Positions 1 through 10,208 of a stretch of 64,000 bases of DNA are shown one piece after another. Position 1 is the first letter of the stretch; each line of letters opens with the position of its first letter. The notes under the pieces were generated by a model. That model saw nothing but the letters and a program-made list of their open reading frames with translations, ran no database searches and had not been told where the DNA came from. Source of the DNA: Rhizopus arrhizus (lineage: Eukaryota; Mucoromycota; Mucoromycetes; Mucorales; Rhizopodaceae); NCBI GenBank assembly GCA_024220505.1, contig JAKZZE010000007.1, forward strand, positions 930,001 through 994,000, given 5' to 3'. The position numbers were made by a program, and so were the translations under genes.

Positions 1-2424
1 GTTGAAGTCCGGTTGGATTAAAGTTGGCAATTTAGCAAGTTTCTTCTTGAGTGTTTCAAAGGAGTTTTGTTGTTCTTCGGTCCACACAAATGGAGTGTCC
101 TTCTTTTTTAGGCGGCGAAGTGGTTCGGCAACTACCTGAAAATTGCTAATAAATTTCTGATATACCCCACAAACACCAAGAAAACGCTCGACTTCTTTCA
201 AATTGGTAGGTGCAGACAGAGCTAGAATAGGTGCGATTTTCTCCAGATTGGCAGAAATACCTTTATCAGATACAATAAACCCTAAAAATTCTACTGATTT
301 TAATCCGAAAGCACATTTCTCCTTGTTGATCGATAAATTAGCTGCTTTTAACCGAGACAAGACTTGTTCGACATCAAGGATGTGTTGTGAAGGTGATTTA
401 GAATGAATAATGATATCATCCAGATAAGCAATAGCAGTAACATTCTTTAGCGGGCCAAGGACACGATCCATCATAGATTGAAAAACCGCAGGAGCATTTT
501 TCAAACCGAAAGGCATATAGTTAAAGACGTAAGTACCATTTGGAGTAACCAGTGTAGTTTTTTCTCGATCTTCCGCCTTAATTTTGATAGCATAATAACC
601 TGAAGCTAAATCTATTTTTGAGAAAATAGTAGAAGTACCAAGCGATTGCAATGCATGATGTAAATGAATAAATGGATACTTGATAGTTTTAGTAATTGCA
701 TTCAACTTCACGTAATTTCCACATGGACGAATATCACCATTGGGTTTAGGAACTGCAGTAATATTTGATCCCCATTCCGAGAATAGAACCTTATCAACTA
801 TGCCTAGATCGACCAGTTTCTCCATTTTATCATCGATCTTCTTTTGAATTTCCGGATGGTAGATTCGTGGTGCAGAGTAGACAGGAGGAGCATCACCAGT
901 ATCTATATTAAATTCAACGATCGCAGTAGTTGATGGTTTATCATTATCTTTGGGAATAATAGAGTTATACTTAGTCAGTAAATCGTCAATTTGAGGTTGT
1001 ATGACAGATGTAAAATTAATAGAGTGAGGTGGTCCAGCGGAGCTATTGGGTTGCGAATTATTTGTAAATTCAATTCGATGCGTTTGGTTGTTAGCTTTGA
1101 TAGCCACAATTTGCTCGTCCACATTTATAATAGCTTTCCATTTGATCATAGTGTCGAATCCAATAATCACATCTCGAGCCATATTGTCAATAACCTGAAG
1201 AGTAATTGTAGTGTTAAACATGTTCAATTTGACTTGACCATGACTTCTGTTGACATTTTTGTTGACATCAGTGTACAGAATTGACTTGGTTGTATCAATT
1301 TTTAATTTGAGTAAGTGTGCGACTTCACTGGATACACAAGTGATAGTTGATCCCGTATCCCATAGAGCAGTAATTTTAGCGTTATCTATTTGAATGAATG
1401 ACAGCGGCGTGTTAGTGTGTTGAAAATTCACATAATTAATTGATTGTGCAACAATTGTGTTGGTTTGCACAGCTTTGATTGGTTCCTCCAGATCCACTTG
1501 ATGTTGCTCAACATTAATAACTTCAGTTGTGTGAATTGAATGTCGTTCAGAACTGTGCTTATTGCGGCCTTTTTGATACTGATTGCAGTCGATTGTGCGA
1601 TGTAATTTAAAACAATAACCACAAACCGGGTCACCTTGCTTATTATAGAGACGAGGCACCTGGGTTCCTTGCTGTTTTGGATAGTTGGTGTTACCATTAA
1701 ATTTGTGTTGCTGATTGTTACGTTGAGGGTTATAATTGTTTTTGTAATGAGATTGCTGTTGTTTGTTGAACTTGTTGTTGTGCCTCTTACTATGGTATTT
1801 ACCAACATAATCAATTTCCATGGGAGTGGCAACGTTATTGTCATCAGCAAGCTCAGGTGCATCCAAAAGTTTAGCTCTTACTTCCAAATCAATAGCTTGA
1901 CGGATAACTTCACTTAATCGATTGATATTAAGTGCGGTAACCAACGATGTCAGTGTGAGTCGAGTATCTCTTTGGTCTAGAGATTGTATAAAATATGAAA
2001 TTTTAGTATTTTCAGAATATCTCTCAGAAATTAGACTTAAGAGATGTTCCCATTTTGCAGCATGCAATCTTATTGATTCCTTGGGAAGCTTTTTACAGCT
2101 TCTCAATTGTTTCAGAAGCAGTCTGTTTTCCTCTTCAATGTCCATAGCAAACCGAGCGAGCAACGATTCTTTGAGTAGTTCATAATCAGACCGAACAGTA
2201 GGAGGAAGAGTGGGTATCCACCTTTGAATGAGAAGTGGCATATACTTCGATAAGTGGACTGCACAACTGTTGAGGTTGGATATGCCATGAGCAGCGGCTT
2301 GCTGTTCGAACTCAATAAACCAGACTCTAAGGCTTTGGTCGAGTTGATAATTGTTGGCCGGGACTGACTTTGCTTTCTCATGGATAAGATACTGAGAAAA
2401 TTCAGTGGAAGTGTCGGTCGTCAT
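1..2424 (-). CDS. Ty3/gypsy Gag-Pol polyprotein, open at the left window edge
   Basis: One uninterrupted minus-strand frame runs from an ATG at 2424 off the left edge (over 800 codons, no stop seen). In order it shows a Gag capsid-like region, a basic Asn/Gln-rich segment, a degenerate CCHC knuckle near 1600-1640 (C-x2-C-x3-H-x4-C), an aspartic protease with the triad WDTGS (about 1355), reverse transcriptase with the FGLKNAP motif (about 500) and YLDD active site (about 430), then the start of the RT/RNase H connection. Gag and Pol are fused in one frame, unlike elements M and G. The frame stays open upstream of the ATG to a stop at 2692-2694 inside the primer-binding site, so a non-AUG start is possible. 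RNase H and integrase lie outside the window. Family call is firm; activity cannot be judged. Confidence 0.88.
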   Translation of the reverse strand, partial: MTTDTSTEFSQYLIHEKAKSVPANNYQLDQSLRVWFIEFEQQAAAHGISNLNSCAVHLSKYMPLLIQRWIPTLPPTVRSDYELLKESLLARFAMDIEEENRLLLKQLRSCKKLPKESIRLHAAKWEHLLSLISERYSENTKISYFIQSLDQRDTRLTLTSLVTALNINRLSEVIRQAIDLEVRAKLLDAPELADDNNVATPMEIDYVGKYHSKRHNNKFNKQQQSHYKNNYNPQRNNQQHKFNGNTNYPKQQGTQVPRLYNKQGDPVCGYCFKLHRTIDCNQYQKGRNKHSSERHSIHTTEVINVEQHQVDLEEPIKAVQTNTIVAQSINYVNFQHTNTPLSFIQIDNAKITALWDTGSTITCVSSEVAHLLKLKIDTTKSILYTDVNKNVNRSHGQVKLNMFNTTITLQVIDNMARDVIIGFDTMIKWKAIINVDEQIVAIKANNQTHRIEFTNNSQPNSSAGPPHSINFTSVIQPQIDDLLTKYNSIIPKDNDKPSTTAIVEFNIDTGDAPPVYSAPRIYHPEIQKKIDDKMEKLVDLGIVDKVLFSEWGSNITAVPKPNGDIRPCGNYVKLNAITKTIKYPFIHLHHALQSLGTSTIFSKIDLASGYYAIKIKAEDREKTTLVTPNGTYVFNYMPFGLKNAPAVFQSMMDRVLGPLKNVTAIAYLDDIIIHSKSPSQHILDVEQVLSRLKAANLSINKEKCAFGLKSVEFLGFIVSDKGISANLEKIAPILALSAPTNLKEVERFLGVCGVYQKFISNFQVVAEPLRRLKKKDTPFVWTEEQQNSFETLKKKLAKLPTLIQPDFN

Positions 2425-2680
2425 AATGTCGATAAAAAATTGATTTGGTGCTGAATAAAAAGTTTGTTGAGTAGATGGTCCAGAAGAGAAACTAGAGCGG
2501 CGAGAGAGAAGTTGTTCCTTAAAAGTACGAAGTTGTTGGATTATTTCGGTCCAATCGATAGAGACTGGAGGAGTAGTTGTGCGAAGTGGAGAGTGTAAAC
2601 GTGCAGGTGATGTATACGAGCGTACACGTTTAGGAGTGGATGTAACTGATAACGAATTTGACCTCTTAATAGTAAAAGTT

Positions 2681-2697
2681 GAAAGGGAGCCTCACCA
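2681..2697 (-). other. Candidate primer-binding site of the left-edge gypsy element
   Basis: On the minus strand the sequence TGGTGAGGCTCCCTTTC begins directly after an LTR-like end (..ATAATACA). A TGG start abutting the 5' LTR is the normal form of a tRNA-primed retrotransposon PBS. It differs from the PBS used by elements M and G (TGGTGGTCAC..), so a different tRNA primer is implied. Confidence 0.55.
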
Positions 2698-2838
2698 TGT
2701 ATTATGGGATTGGGACCAATAGTTAAGAATAGTAGAATAAGAGATGATTTATTAATTATTTAAATTCAGATATTGATTTATAGCACAGTACTACCTCGGA
2801 CCCTAAATCATATTGTTATATTCTAAGACGTAGTTTGT
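2698..2838 (-). repeat. Partial 5' LTR of the left-edge gypsy element
   Basis: Between the PBS and the LINE is about 140 bp of AT-rich sequence which, on the minus strand, has a CTATAAATC TATA-like box and AATAAA-like signals and ends in ATAATACA directly before the PBS. No matching copy lies in the window, so the outer limit is not defined; it appears to be cut off by the LINE. Confidence 0.45.
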
Positions 2839-3760
2839 ATTGAATGGGCTCTCTCTCTCGTCCTTACTCAATAAAGAGGTTCAAGAGACTCATCGATTAT
2901 TTGATTTATTTGTTAATTTTATTAATCGAGAGAACAACACGCCTATTCCACATCTCTTGCACATTCCGGAAGAAAATAAACTGCTTGAAGAACTTTTGCT
3001 CTCTCTTAGACATTATGGAAGAGTATGTCAAATCAAACAATTCTTCTGTGGTGGCTATTTTGAAGGCAAACTGTCCGTGTTAATGGATGTCTCCACACCA
3101 TCCGAAGATGCCCTAACTATCCGCCCACTTGACCGAATGCTCTATCTACCAGCTTGGGATACTTATGTACCTGCATCATTCAAGGGAGCCTCTCCTGTAT
3201 GCTACTACTGTAGAAAATCTGGTCACATTCGTGGTGCTTGTCCCTCTCTAGCCAAACGACTCTGCTCTAACTGTGGAATTAGAGGGCACACTGTGCGCTA
3301 CTGCATTACACCACCTGTAACGGAATCAGAGGAACTGGACAACTATCTTATAGCGACACAGACGACTAGCGAGAACAACACTTTTGAAGATGATATCATA
3401 GTTCATACACCTGAAGAAAATACTGAGGAGACAGAAGAGTTGAGCACAGCGCTTATCATGACACTGGATGACATATCAGAAAATGATTCAGTTGATCATG
3501 AGCCCTCCAACATGGAAGTAGAGAAAGTGCGGGAACCTTTTGATCCCCAATCACACAACGGTACTCTTGCCTCAAAATATGCATCATATGAAAGCGGTTT
3601 GTCCATGAAAGTAGACACAGAAGAAGAGATGTCAACCAACACAAATCATTCTGCAAAAGGAAAGCAACTCTTGACCAAACGTCACCGAATCGACACTAGA
3701 AGTTCTACTAAAGCCCAGCCATCAGGGGCATCTGTAAACTCTTCTGCCCTTAGGGCGTAA
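2834..3760 (+). CDS. LINE ORF1 (Gag-like nucleic-acid-binding protein), 5' truncated
   Basis: An open frame of about 306 codons with two adjacent CCHC zinc knuckles (residues about 120-155; C-YY-C-x4-H-x4-C and C-SN-C-x4-H-x4-C) followed by an acidic Ser/Thr-rich tail. This is the ORF1 layout of I/Jockey- or L1-like LINEs, where the protein coats the LINE RNA. No in-frame ATG is present near the 5' end and a stop precedes the frame at 2831, so the N-terminus was probably lost by 5' truncation. Its stop overlaps the ORF2 start as TAATG at 3758-3762, an arrangement typical of termination-reinitiation. A related LINE lies on the minus strand at 37100-44337. Confidence 0.72.
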   Translation, partial: FVLNGLSLSSLLNKEVQETHRLFDLFVNFINRENNTPIPHLLHIPEENKLLEELLLSLRHYGRVCQIKQFFCGGYFEGKLSVLMDVSTPSEDALTIRPLDRMLYLPAWDTYVPASFKGASPVCYYCRKSGHIRGACPSLAKRLCSNCGIRGHTVRYCITPPVTESEELDNYLIATQTTSENNTFEDDIIVHTPEENTEETEELSTALIMTLDDISENDSVDHEPSNMEVEKVREPFDPQSHNGTLASKYASYESGLSMKVDTEEEMSTNTNHSAKGKQLLTKRHRIDTRSSTKAQPSGASVNSSALRA

Positions 3761-4211
3761 TGAATCATAAATCAATACGAATTGCTTCTTTAAATGCTCG
3801 CAGCATTTTCAAAGAGGCTGACAAACCAATACAAAAATCTTTCACTCACTATCTTCGTTCCCGTTCTTTACACATCGACATATTATGCCTTCAAGAAGTC
3901 TCCTCTTTTCGTTCTCAAGACCATCTCACGGACGATCAGTGCCACTATTTCTCGTCTTTCATTTTTCCTCGATGCTCTACACTTCTTACAAAGCATTGTG
4001 CAATTATATGCATCAACCCTTCCTACTCTCTCATCAATTCCTCAATATCTGTCGACGAACGTTGCATTACCGCATCAGCCATTGACTCTAACAATCAGCC
4101 ACTATGCCATATTATGAATATTTATGCCCCCGCCCAACCTGCTGAGCGGCTCACATTCTATGAATCTTTCCTGCTCCTCCCCTCCGTGGACAGTATGGCT
4201 GAGGATTCATG

Positions 4212-4948
4212 TGTAATAAACGAAGATAAAAAGAAATAAAAAAGCACCAAAACGATAGTTACTTTGAGATACTTTTTATTCTTGATTATATCCAAGTTAA
4301 AGTTATCCTTTTTTCAATGAGGATTTAGGTGGGATATTTATATTCTTTTGAAGAATAATTCATGGGGATGATTGAGTTAAATCAATTGGTTCTTTCTTGA
4401 TGTTTCATTCTGGATTGGGGCATTGCCATCATATCTTGTTCCATGGAATCTTATCTTGTATAATTATATTATAAATCGTTGTTCTAAGCTACTAGTGTTG
4501 CATTTATAAATAGGCATCCATGGAATTGTTGTTTAAGACGGCACTTGTATTTTGTTCCTGAATGATTATTGGGTTTGAGTAAACTTGGTTACTAAATTAG
4601 TACAGAAAGACTGAAACCTAATAATGGAGACAACAGGAGTCATTAAGGCACCAATCGGATTATTGATAAGAATATTTCTCAATCATTCGTTTAGATCGAT
4701 AAAGTTACTATGCAAGAAAAACAATATTCTATTCTGACATACATAGTCTCAATGCAACTAAATACATTGGATCATAAAAGAGATTATGCAAAGACTTAAT
4801 ACTATAACAGGTTGGTATTATACATGCAAGACATTTATTACTCTTTATGATATAATTCATCGTCAGATCTTTATGGTTTAACTATGCTAATGTTGGAGAT
4901 GTTTGGTTTATAGCATAATTTATTATTTTATTATGTCTACCTATAACA
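4212..4948. repeat. Solo LTR (family F), TSD TCATG
   Basis: A 737-bp AT-rich block begins TGTAATAAACG and ends CTATAACA, with TG..CA termini. The flanking 5-bp direct repeat TCATG at 4207-4211 and 4949-4953 identifies it as an inserted LTR; removing it with one repeat restores the LINE endonuclease reading frame. No coding sequence inside. No second copy of this family was found in the window. Confidence 0.75.
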
Positions 4949-5270
4949 TCATGGATACTTTTAGGAGATTTCAACATCTCTCTTCAACAAGGATCCAGCA
5001 TCAACCATCTAAAGATAAAGCCATGGTATGACTGGTTGCAAACACATTTTTGTAAAAATTTCGACAATACTGCTCCAACGTTCAATCGTGGCTCTGCAAA
5101 CTCTACTATTGATTATATTTATCACCATCATTCTCTGGCGTCCAGGGTATCCAACGCACAACAGCTGTTTCTTCCGACATCATGGACTGATCATTGCTTA
5201 CTTACAGTGGACCTGTTGGGAAACCGACAAGATGTTGGCCCAGGAGCCTGGCGATTTAATCCCACCTTGT

Positions 5271-5849
5271 TGTTGTAGAACAGCGTCTGATCATAACGGA
5301 CATTGAATAATCACAAATAAAAGAAGTATATTAAAATTGATAGAAGATAATAATTTAAATCTTTATCAAATAAAATATATTCTTCTTCTTTTTTATATAA
5401 AACTATCACTATTAGATTCATTCTATAAATTAAACATGAACAATAAATAAGCCATGATCTTTACTATTCATCATTTCTGTAAATGAATAATAATGGATCA
5501 GGTACCTAGTCAACTTTGATCTGACTGGAGGCATTTCATATAAAGATATCTTTCCTCTCAATGAAGACGGGACAATTCTCCCAGATCAGTTAAAGAACAA
5601 TAAGATCTATAAAAACAACGAATTAAAAATTTTCATAATCGACTCAGTGATCATTCTTCAATCAAACATGTCAATTATTGGATCTACGCTCATAACTACT
5701 CATTTACCCGCCAACTGATAGAAGAATATAAATAGTAGACTTTGTAATGATTTCTTTTTAACAATTAAGATTGTCTTAAATAAAGTTCAGTCTCAAAAAG
5801 TATTCTTTGGTTTTTATCGCTACCTTAATTACTTTACCAGAACATAACA
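5271..5849 (+). repeat. Solo LTR (family D), TSD CTTGT
   Basis: This 579-bp block starts TGTTGTAGAACAG and ends CCAGAACATAACA, flanked by CTTGT at 5266-5270 and 5850-5854. It resembles the family D solo LTR at 9318-9885 (opposite orientation) and the relic near 24388-25190. Near its 3' end it shares AATAAAG(T/A)TCAGTCTC with the 9318-9885 copy, a likely polyadenylation region. Removal restores the LINE ORF2 frame. The stretch contains no gene. Confidence 0.78.
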
Positions 5850-5883
5850 CTTGTTATCTGACAAGGAGTTTGTGGCTCTTATA

Positions 5884-7822
5884 CAGTCCTGCTGTTAACT
5901 GCCTAACAAAAATAAAATTTAAGATAATTCCCGCAAAAATAAAGCTAAACTTTTTAGATTTTAGTGGAACACTGCTAAAACAACATATTTTTATTGAACA
6001 AATTTTTATAGCACACTAATTAGTAAAATGTGGCGGAATTTGAAAAAAATGAAAAATGACTATAAAATCAATCTGACAGCAAATCTTTAACGCTTTGTTT
6101 ATCCACCTTTAGCCTTGATAACCTCTTCAATTCTTTTTGGCATACTCTCGTAATACTTCTTCATGTCCTCTTTAGAGAATTTGTTCCACTCTGCATCAAA
6201 TCTATCCCACAATTCATCCATATTTTTGGGCTTGGTGTCATATGCATCTAATTTCAACTTAACATGATGCCAGAGGTGTTCAATTGGGTTTAGGTCGGGA
6301 CTATTTGCTGGCCTGTCTTGAATATAGTTAATTCCGTTATCTGCAAGCCATTTTTTAGTGAGTTTCGATGTGTGTTTTGTATCTCCGTCCTGTTGAAAGA
6401 TGACTTCCTCATTGCTGAGACTGAAGTGCTCGAGTGTATCCTTATAGGAAGTATCCAAGATATGGGTGTACAGCTCTGATTTCATAGGATACTCAATAAT
6501 ACGGCATGCGTAACCTACTCCTGATGATGTCATGCATCCCCAAACCATCATTGATCCTCCGCCACCTTTTAATTGAGTCTGATAATTATGTGGTCGAAGT
6601 GGGTCATCCTTATGTTTCCATGTAATTTGAGCTCCATCTGATCCCCATCTGTTGATTTTGGTTTCGTCGGAGAATATGACCTTGTTCCAGTCCTCTACAG
6701 TCCAGTCACGGTGTTTTTTGGCCCATTCCAATCGCTTTTTCTGGTTAGTTCTCTTGATTAAAGGCTTCTTTTTCTTATACAGAGTTTTAAGGCCGAGGGT
6801 TCTCATTAGTTGTGTCGTAGATGAGTACTGCAATTTGTAACCAAGAGACCACAGATATCTTTGAACATCCCTTGCTGATAATAAGAAGCCTTTTCGGACT
6901 TTAAAAGCTATGACTTGCTTTGTAAAATCGGGAACGGTGCTGACTCTACCACCACGGGGTTTGACGCGATCAGGATCAACTTGCTTTTTCATGAGAATAA
7001 CTAAGGCTCTAGACACTCCAGTGGCTTGTACAATATTTTTAGTACCCTTTCCGGCCTTAATTAATGAAATGACGTTATTGCGTGTGTCGTTGCTGAGTTT
7101 ATAAGGCATTTCAAAGAAGTAGTTGTCAAGTGTAGAAGTAGAGATGTGATGGAGGAAATGAAGAGAAAAGTGTCGCTTTTTTATACATTTTTAGCTTCTA
7201 TACGTCATTATGATACGTTATGTACGTTATCATTGCATCATGTACGCCAAAATAGGGTTTAAAGTACATTTAATCATACTTACATCATTTTTGAAGTGTT
7301 TTAAGTATTCAAAATAAGAAAAAGAAGAATTAACGAGACCGAACAATAGTTCTAAAGTCGAATACTTTTATTAAAGAAAGATTTCAAGGCTATTTATATT
7401 AGTTGAGCAAGACCTGAGATTAGATGACAAAAATAGTTACAACCGATATGATTTGACATGTCTAAGAAAAATTTTATAAACTGATGTTAATAATCAACTG
7501 TTGAGATGAAAGTGAAACTTGGCTGTTTAGGGCAGTGATAATTATCAGGTTCTATTCTTATTCAAACTCATTTGTAAAGATTTAGTCTAGAATGATAAGA
7601 CTGTATCTTATTGACATGTCAAAACATGACAATTTTCCATTTAACCCAAAATCAATTTTTCTTGATTTAGATCTTTGTGTAACAAGCTAGAATTACATCA
7701 TTCTTTTCTTCTTATACTATGACGTATGGGTTATCTAATGGTTTTTATTTCGTAGTTCTGACGTAATTATAGCACTGTGCAGGCCATTTTATGGTTTTGT
7801 TAGGCAGTTGACAGTAGGACTG
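5884..7822 (-). mobile_element. Tc1/mariner element E with recombinant flanks
   Basis: The element is bounded by TA at 5882-5883 and 7823-7824 and by inverted repeats starting CAGTCCT(G/A)CTGT and including CTGCCTAACAAAA (about 27 bp). It carries an intact minus-strand transposase ORF (6099-7109). At 1939 bp it is longer than the other Tc1 copies here (about 1.6 kb); the extra DNA lies in 7110-7790 and looks LTR-like and AT-rich, but no TSD was identified there. The left flank is LINE ORF2 (plus) and the right flank is gypsy gag (minus), so the two ends were not created by one simple insertion. Confidence 0.85.
6099..7109 (-). CDS. Tc1/mariner transposase (element E), intact
   Basis: A 336-residue ORF with a clear ATG. 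Residues 1-50 form a helix-turn-helix (NIVQATGVSRALVILMKK), followed by a second DNA-binding region and then the DDE catalytic core: SDETKI (first Asp), FQQDGD (second Asp) and NSPDLNPIEHLW (the Glu). By my count 35 residues separate the second Asp and the Glu, against 34 in typical Tc1. The protein would cut the transposon ends and rejoin them at TA sites. Length is normal for the family and no frameshift or stop is seen, so this is the best candidate for a functional transposase in the window. Confidence 0.92.
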   Translation of the reverse strand: MPYKLSNDTRNNVISLIKAGKGTKNIVQATGVSRALVILMKKQVDPDRVKPRGGRVSTVPDFTKQVIAFKVRKGFLLSARDVQRYLWSLGYKLQYSSTTQLMRTLGLKTLYKKKKPLIKRTNQKKRLEWAKKHRDWTVEDWNKVIFSDETKINRWGSDGAQITWKHKDDPLRPHNYQTQLKGGGGSMMVWGCMTSSGVGYACRIIEYPMKSELYTHILDTSYKDTLEHFSLSNEEVIFQQDGDTKHTSKLTKKWLADNGINYIQDRPANSPDLNPIEHLWHHVKLKLDAYDTKPKNMDELWDRFDAEWNKFSKEDMKKYYESMPKRIEEVIKAKGG

Positions 7823-7824
7823 TA

Positions 7825-8102
7825 TAACGAGCTTTCAGACTTGCAATTGCTTGTTCATATTCCATTCCAGGGTTATCCTTGAGTATAACTTTCTCAGAGA
7901 GTGTCTTGGCAGGGCCACGCAATTGTGCCTTGAGTATGGTTCGCTTTCTTGCATTTTTCGTAATATCATTAATGTCCATATACGATTCTAAGACTTCCTG
8001 AAAGTGTCGAAAGTCTTCACCTTCGTAACCATGGAATTCGATGAGTAGAGGGCGGTTGTTAGGGCTGATATTACTATTGGCCAACGCGATTTGTTCGAGC
8101 AT
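7825..8102 (-). pseudogene. Gag N-terminus of an M/G-type gypsy element, truncated
   Basis: From ATG 8102 the frame reads about 90 residues homologous to the Gag N-termini of elements M and G (shared core IEFHGYEGEDFRHF and LKAQLRG). It then runs into the right end of Tc1 element E at its TA target and stops at 7800. The rest of the element is absent on the other side of the Tc1. It is the third member of the M/G lineage here, preceded by the same PBS (8203-8219) and an LTR. Confidence 0.8.
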
Positions 8103-8202
8103 GTCAATGTGAGGTAAGCTTGATAGTAAATCGTTAAGGAATTCGAGTTTGTAAATTTTTATTATTTTTGAGTCTTGAAGTCTTGATTTTTGATTTGATG
8201 TT

Positions 8203-8219
8203 CCTCGTAGTGACCACCA
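8203..8219 (-). other. Primer-binding site of the truncated M/G-type element
   Basis: On the minus strand TGGTGGTCACTACGAGG lies 2 nt after the 5' LTR end, identical to the PBS of M (21017-21033) and G (28090-28106). It would pair with a tRNA whose 3' end reads ..CTCGTAGTGACCACCA. Confidence 0.75.
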
Positions 8220-8814
8220 AATGTTATTTTTCTTGGAGTAGTAAAGGTTGTTATTAATAAAGAGAGTTTTCTTGAGTTTTTACAAGTTTAGGTGCTTGAT
8301 GTGACCACCAGATCTTTTAAGTAAGATCAAATATAAGATAAAAGATAAAGATAAAAATAAAGGGAACAGGGACTTTTATAACAAAAGATTGCCTGTTTGT
8401 TTAAATGAAAAGATAAAAAGAATTGAACTTGAGTTATTTATTCAACTAAAAAACTGAATTGAATTGACTTCAACAAGAGAAGATATTTATATTGTTTCTT
8501 TGTTTGTGCTTTTGACCTTTTTCATAAAAATGAAAGTTTTCATTTGACCGACAATTTTCGATCTAGTGACTAAAGTCGCTATTTTGAAAATTTTCGGCTT
8601 GATCGGGTGTTACATTGTAATTTTTTGTTGCTTCAATGGCTTGTAAGAGTTAACGGTTTTGAAATAGAGTAAAGTTGATGAAAATGGATAAAAATAAGAG
8701 TTGGATAGAGTATTGATATTAGGTTCGCTTGTAAGTGACCACCCGATCTTGTTAAGTAGATCAAACTTGTTTGTAATAAAGTAACTTGATAAGAGTTTTA
8801 AGAATGTTTACAAT

Positions 8815-9237
8815 TGTTGTATCCACACAACTAGCAAAGTGAACATTCATGGATAAACGAGAGATCTCCGCAATAGCCAACTCTGCCCTGTTGTCTCTAT
8901 TGGCGTTCCCACGACTATATCGGAACCTGATTATAACAACGGCAGTCTAATCCAATCTTATTCGATAATTATCGTTAGATCAATAATCTATCTACTTCAT
9001 TGCCCCTTGATTCGTCAAGAAGACAACGGCTATTGATTATCTACTATCTTTCCTTTATCTTCCCATTCTTCCCACATCATTCTTTTAACCGATTAATTGA
9101 AATAGCGGTAAAGATCCAGACATCCAAAAAGTATAAATAGCCTCAAATGTTTTTATTAATAAAGCAATATATAATCTTTAGTTTCACAACTATTGTCTTT
9201 TTAGTTTTTGTCTTTTATTTTAATACTTGGCAAAACA
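8815..9237. repeat. Solo LTR (family S), TSD ACAAT
   Basis: A 423-bp block from TGTTGTATCC to TTGGCAAAACA, flanked by ACAAT at 8810-8814 and 9238-9242. A near-identical 425-bp copy sits at 59779-60203 inside element H, and a truncated copy at 63679-63866. It contains a TATA-like AAAAAGTATAAATAGCC and an AATAAA near its 3' end, as expected for an LTR promoter and polyadenylation signal. No internal region of this family is in the window. Confidence 0.88.
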
Positions 9238-9317
9238 ACAATGAAGATAATTGACTTCAAGGGACTTGTCTTGCTTGTGTTTTAAGAGTGTTATACCAAA
9301 AGATTCAGGGATAAAGA

Positions 9318-9885
9318 TGTTGTATAATGGTAATAGTAGTTGAAGAAAAGGTAGAAACATAGATCAAGAAACAGTGTAGATACTTTTTGAGACTGATCTT
9401 TATTTCAGTTTAAGTTAAAGTAAAAATTATTCTAATTGAAGGTAGGTATTTATATCTTATTGAGTGAGTGGCTTGATATCTTCTATTGTAAGCGTTCTTC
9501 TAATATTCAGGTACTTTAGCAAGTGTCATCTATAATTATGATTATGAAAACTTTTCATTTGTTCTTTTGTATGTCTGTCATAGATTATCTTTTATTCTGG
9601 GAATTCCTCACTGATTTGAATAAGGTTATTTTACGCGTTATTTCAATTATGTGAAAGATTAGCAATATTCCTGATATTGGATTGGATCTTGTTATTTTAG
9701 TTGATACTTCTTCTTATCAAAGAACTCTTATTAATACAAAACATATTCTAAAAGAACACGTTTAATTGGAATTGATTGTATGATCTTATTTAAATAAACT
9801 TATATTTTTATTTTATTTAATTATGATCTTGTATTAAGACTTATATTTATCAATGTCTACTACGATCAGTTACTGTTCTACAACA
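9318..9885 (-). repeat. Solo LTR (family D), TSD AAAGA
   Basis: A 568-bp block with mirrored ends TGTTGTA..TACAACA, flanked by AAAGA at 9313-9317 and 9886-9890. It is the reverse-oriented relative of the family D LTRs at 5271-5849 and 24388-25190. No coding sequence. Confidence 0.8.
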
Positions 9886-10208
9886 AAAGATACTTGATTT
9901 ATTGGATAAAATATATTTGAAATATCACAAAGAGAAGTTAAGATAAGTGAAGATAAGTGAAGATAAGTGAAGTAAAATAAAAATAAAAGCTTGTCTATTT
10001 TATAGACAAAAGAAAATAAAGTTTGATTTTTGAAGTAAGCTTTTCTTTTTGAAATAAGCTTTACTTTTTGAAATAAGCTTTACTTTTTGAAATAAAGTTT
10101 GGTTTTTGAAATAAAGTTCAAAAATTGAACAAGGTTCAATATGGGGTACTCACAAGGCGCAATCGTCATAACTTGCTTCGTCACAACATTGTTACTTTCT
10201 TCTTGGTT

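Larger units (their letters stand above)
3760..5883 (+). pseudogene. LINE ORF2 (endonuclease region), split by two solo LTRs and cut by Tc1
   Basis: ORF2 starts with ATG at 3760, overlapping the ORF1 stop by one base. The first block (3760-4211) carries the N-terminal APE-type endonuclease segment (SLNAR, then LCLQEV). After a solo LTR, 4954-5270 continues with GDFN, TIDYIY and SWTDHCLL, all APE endonuclease motifs. After a second solo LTR, 5850-5883 continues in register (LLSDKEFVAL) and then stops at the TA of a Tc1 element. Nothing of the reverse transcriptase follows on the other side of the Tc1. The coding blocks rejoin cleanly if both LTRs and their target duplications are removed, so the gene was intact at this point before the insertions. 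Confidence 0.75.
8616..10185 (-). repeat. Solo LTR (about 570 bp) with two further LTRs nested inside, TSD ACAT
   Basis: Low end TGTAATTTTTTG, high end GCTTCGTCACA, flanked by ACAT at 8612-8615 and 10186-10189. After subtracting the nested LTRs (8815-9237 and 9318-9885 with their duplications) its length is about 569 bp, close to the 570-bp solo LTR at 21667-22236, which has the same TGTAATTTTT start and GTCACA end. It includes the GATC-hairpin/PBS-like motif (variant, 8735-8762) and, at 10020-10110, short tandem repeats of the type TTTTTGAAATAA. No genes. Confidence 0.7.

Noticed and set aside
2660..2695. Tiny intron (GTGAGG..AAG) joining an upstream ATG to the left-edge gag frame
   Set aside because: It would be only about 31 nt, shorter than any plausible spliceosomal intron; the segment is better read as the PBS.
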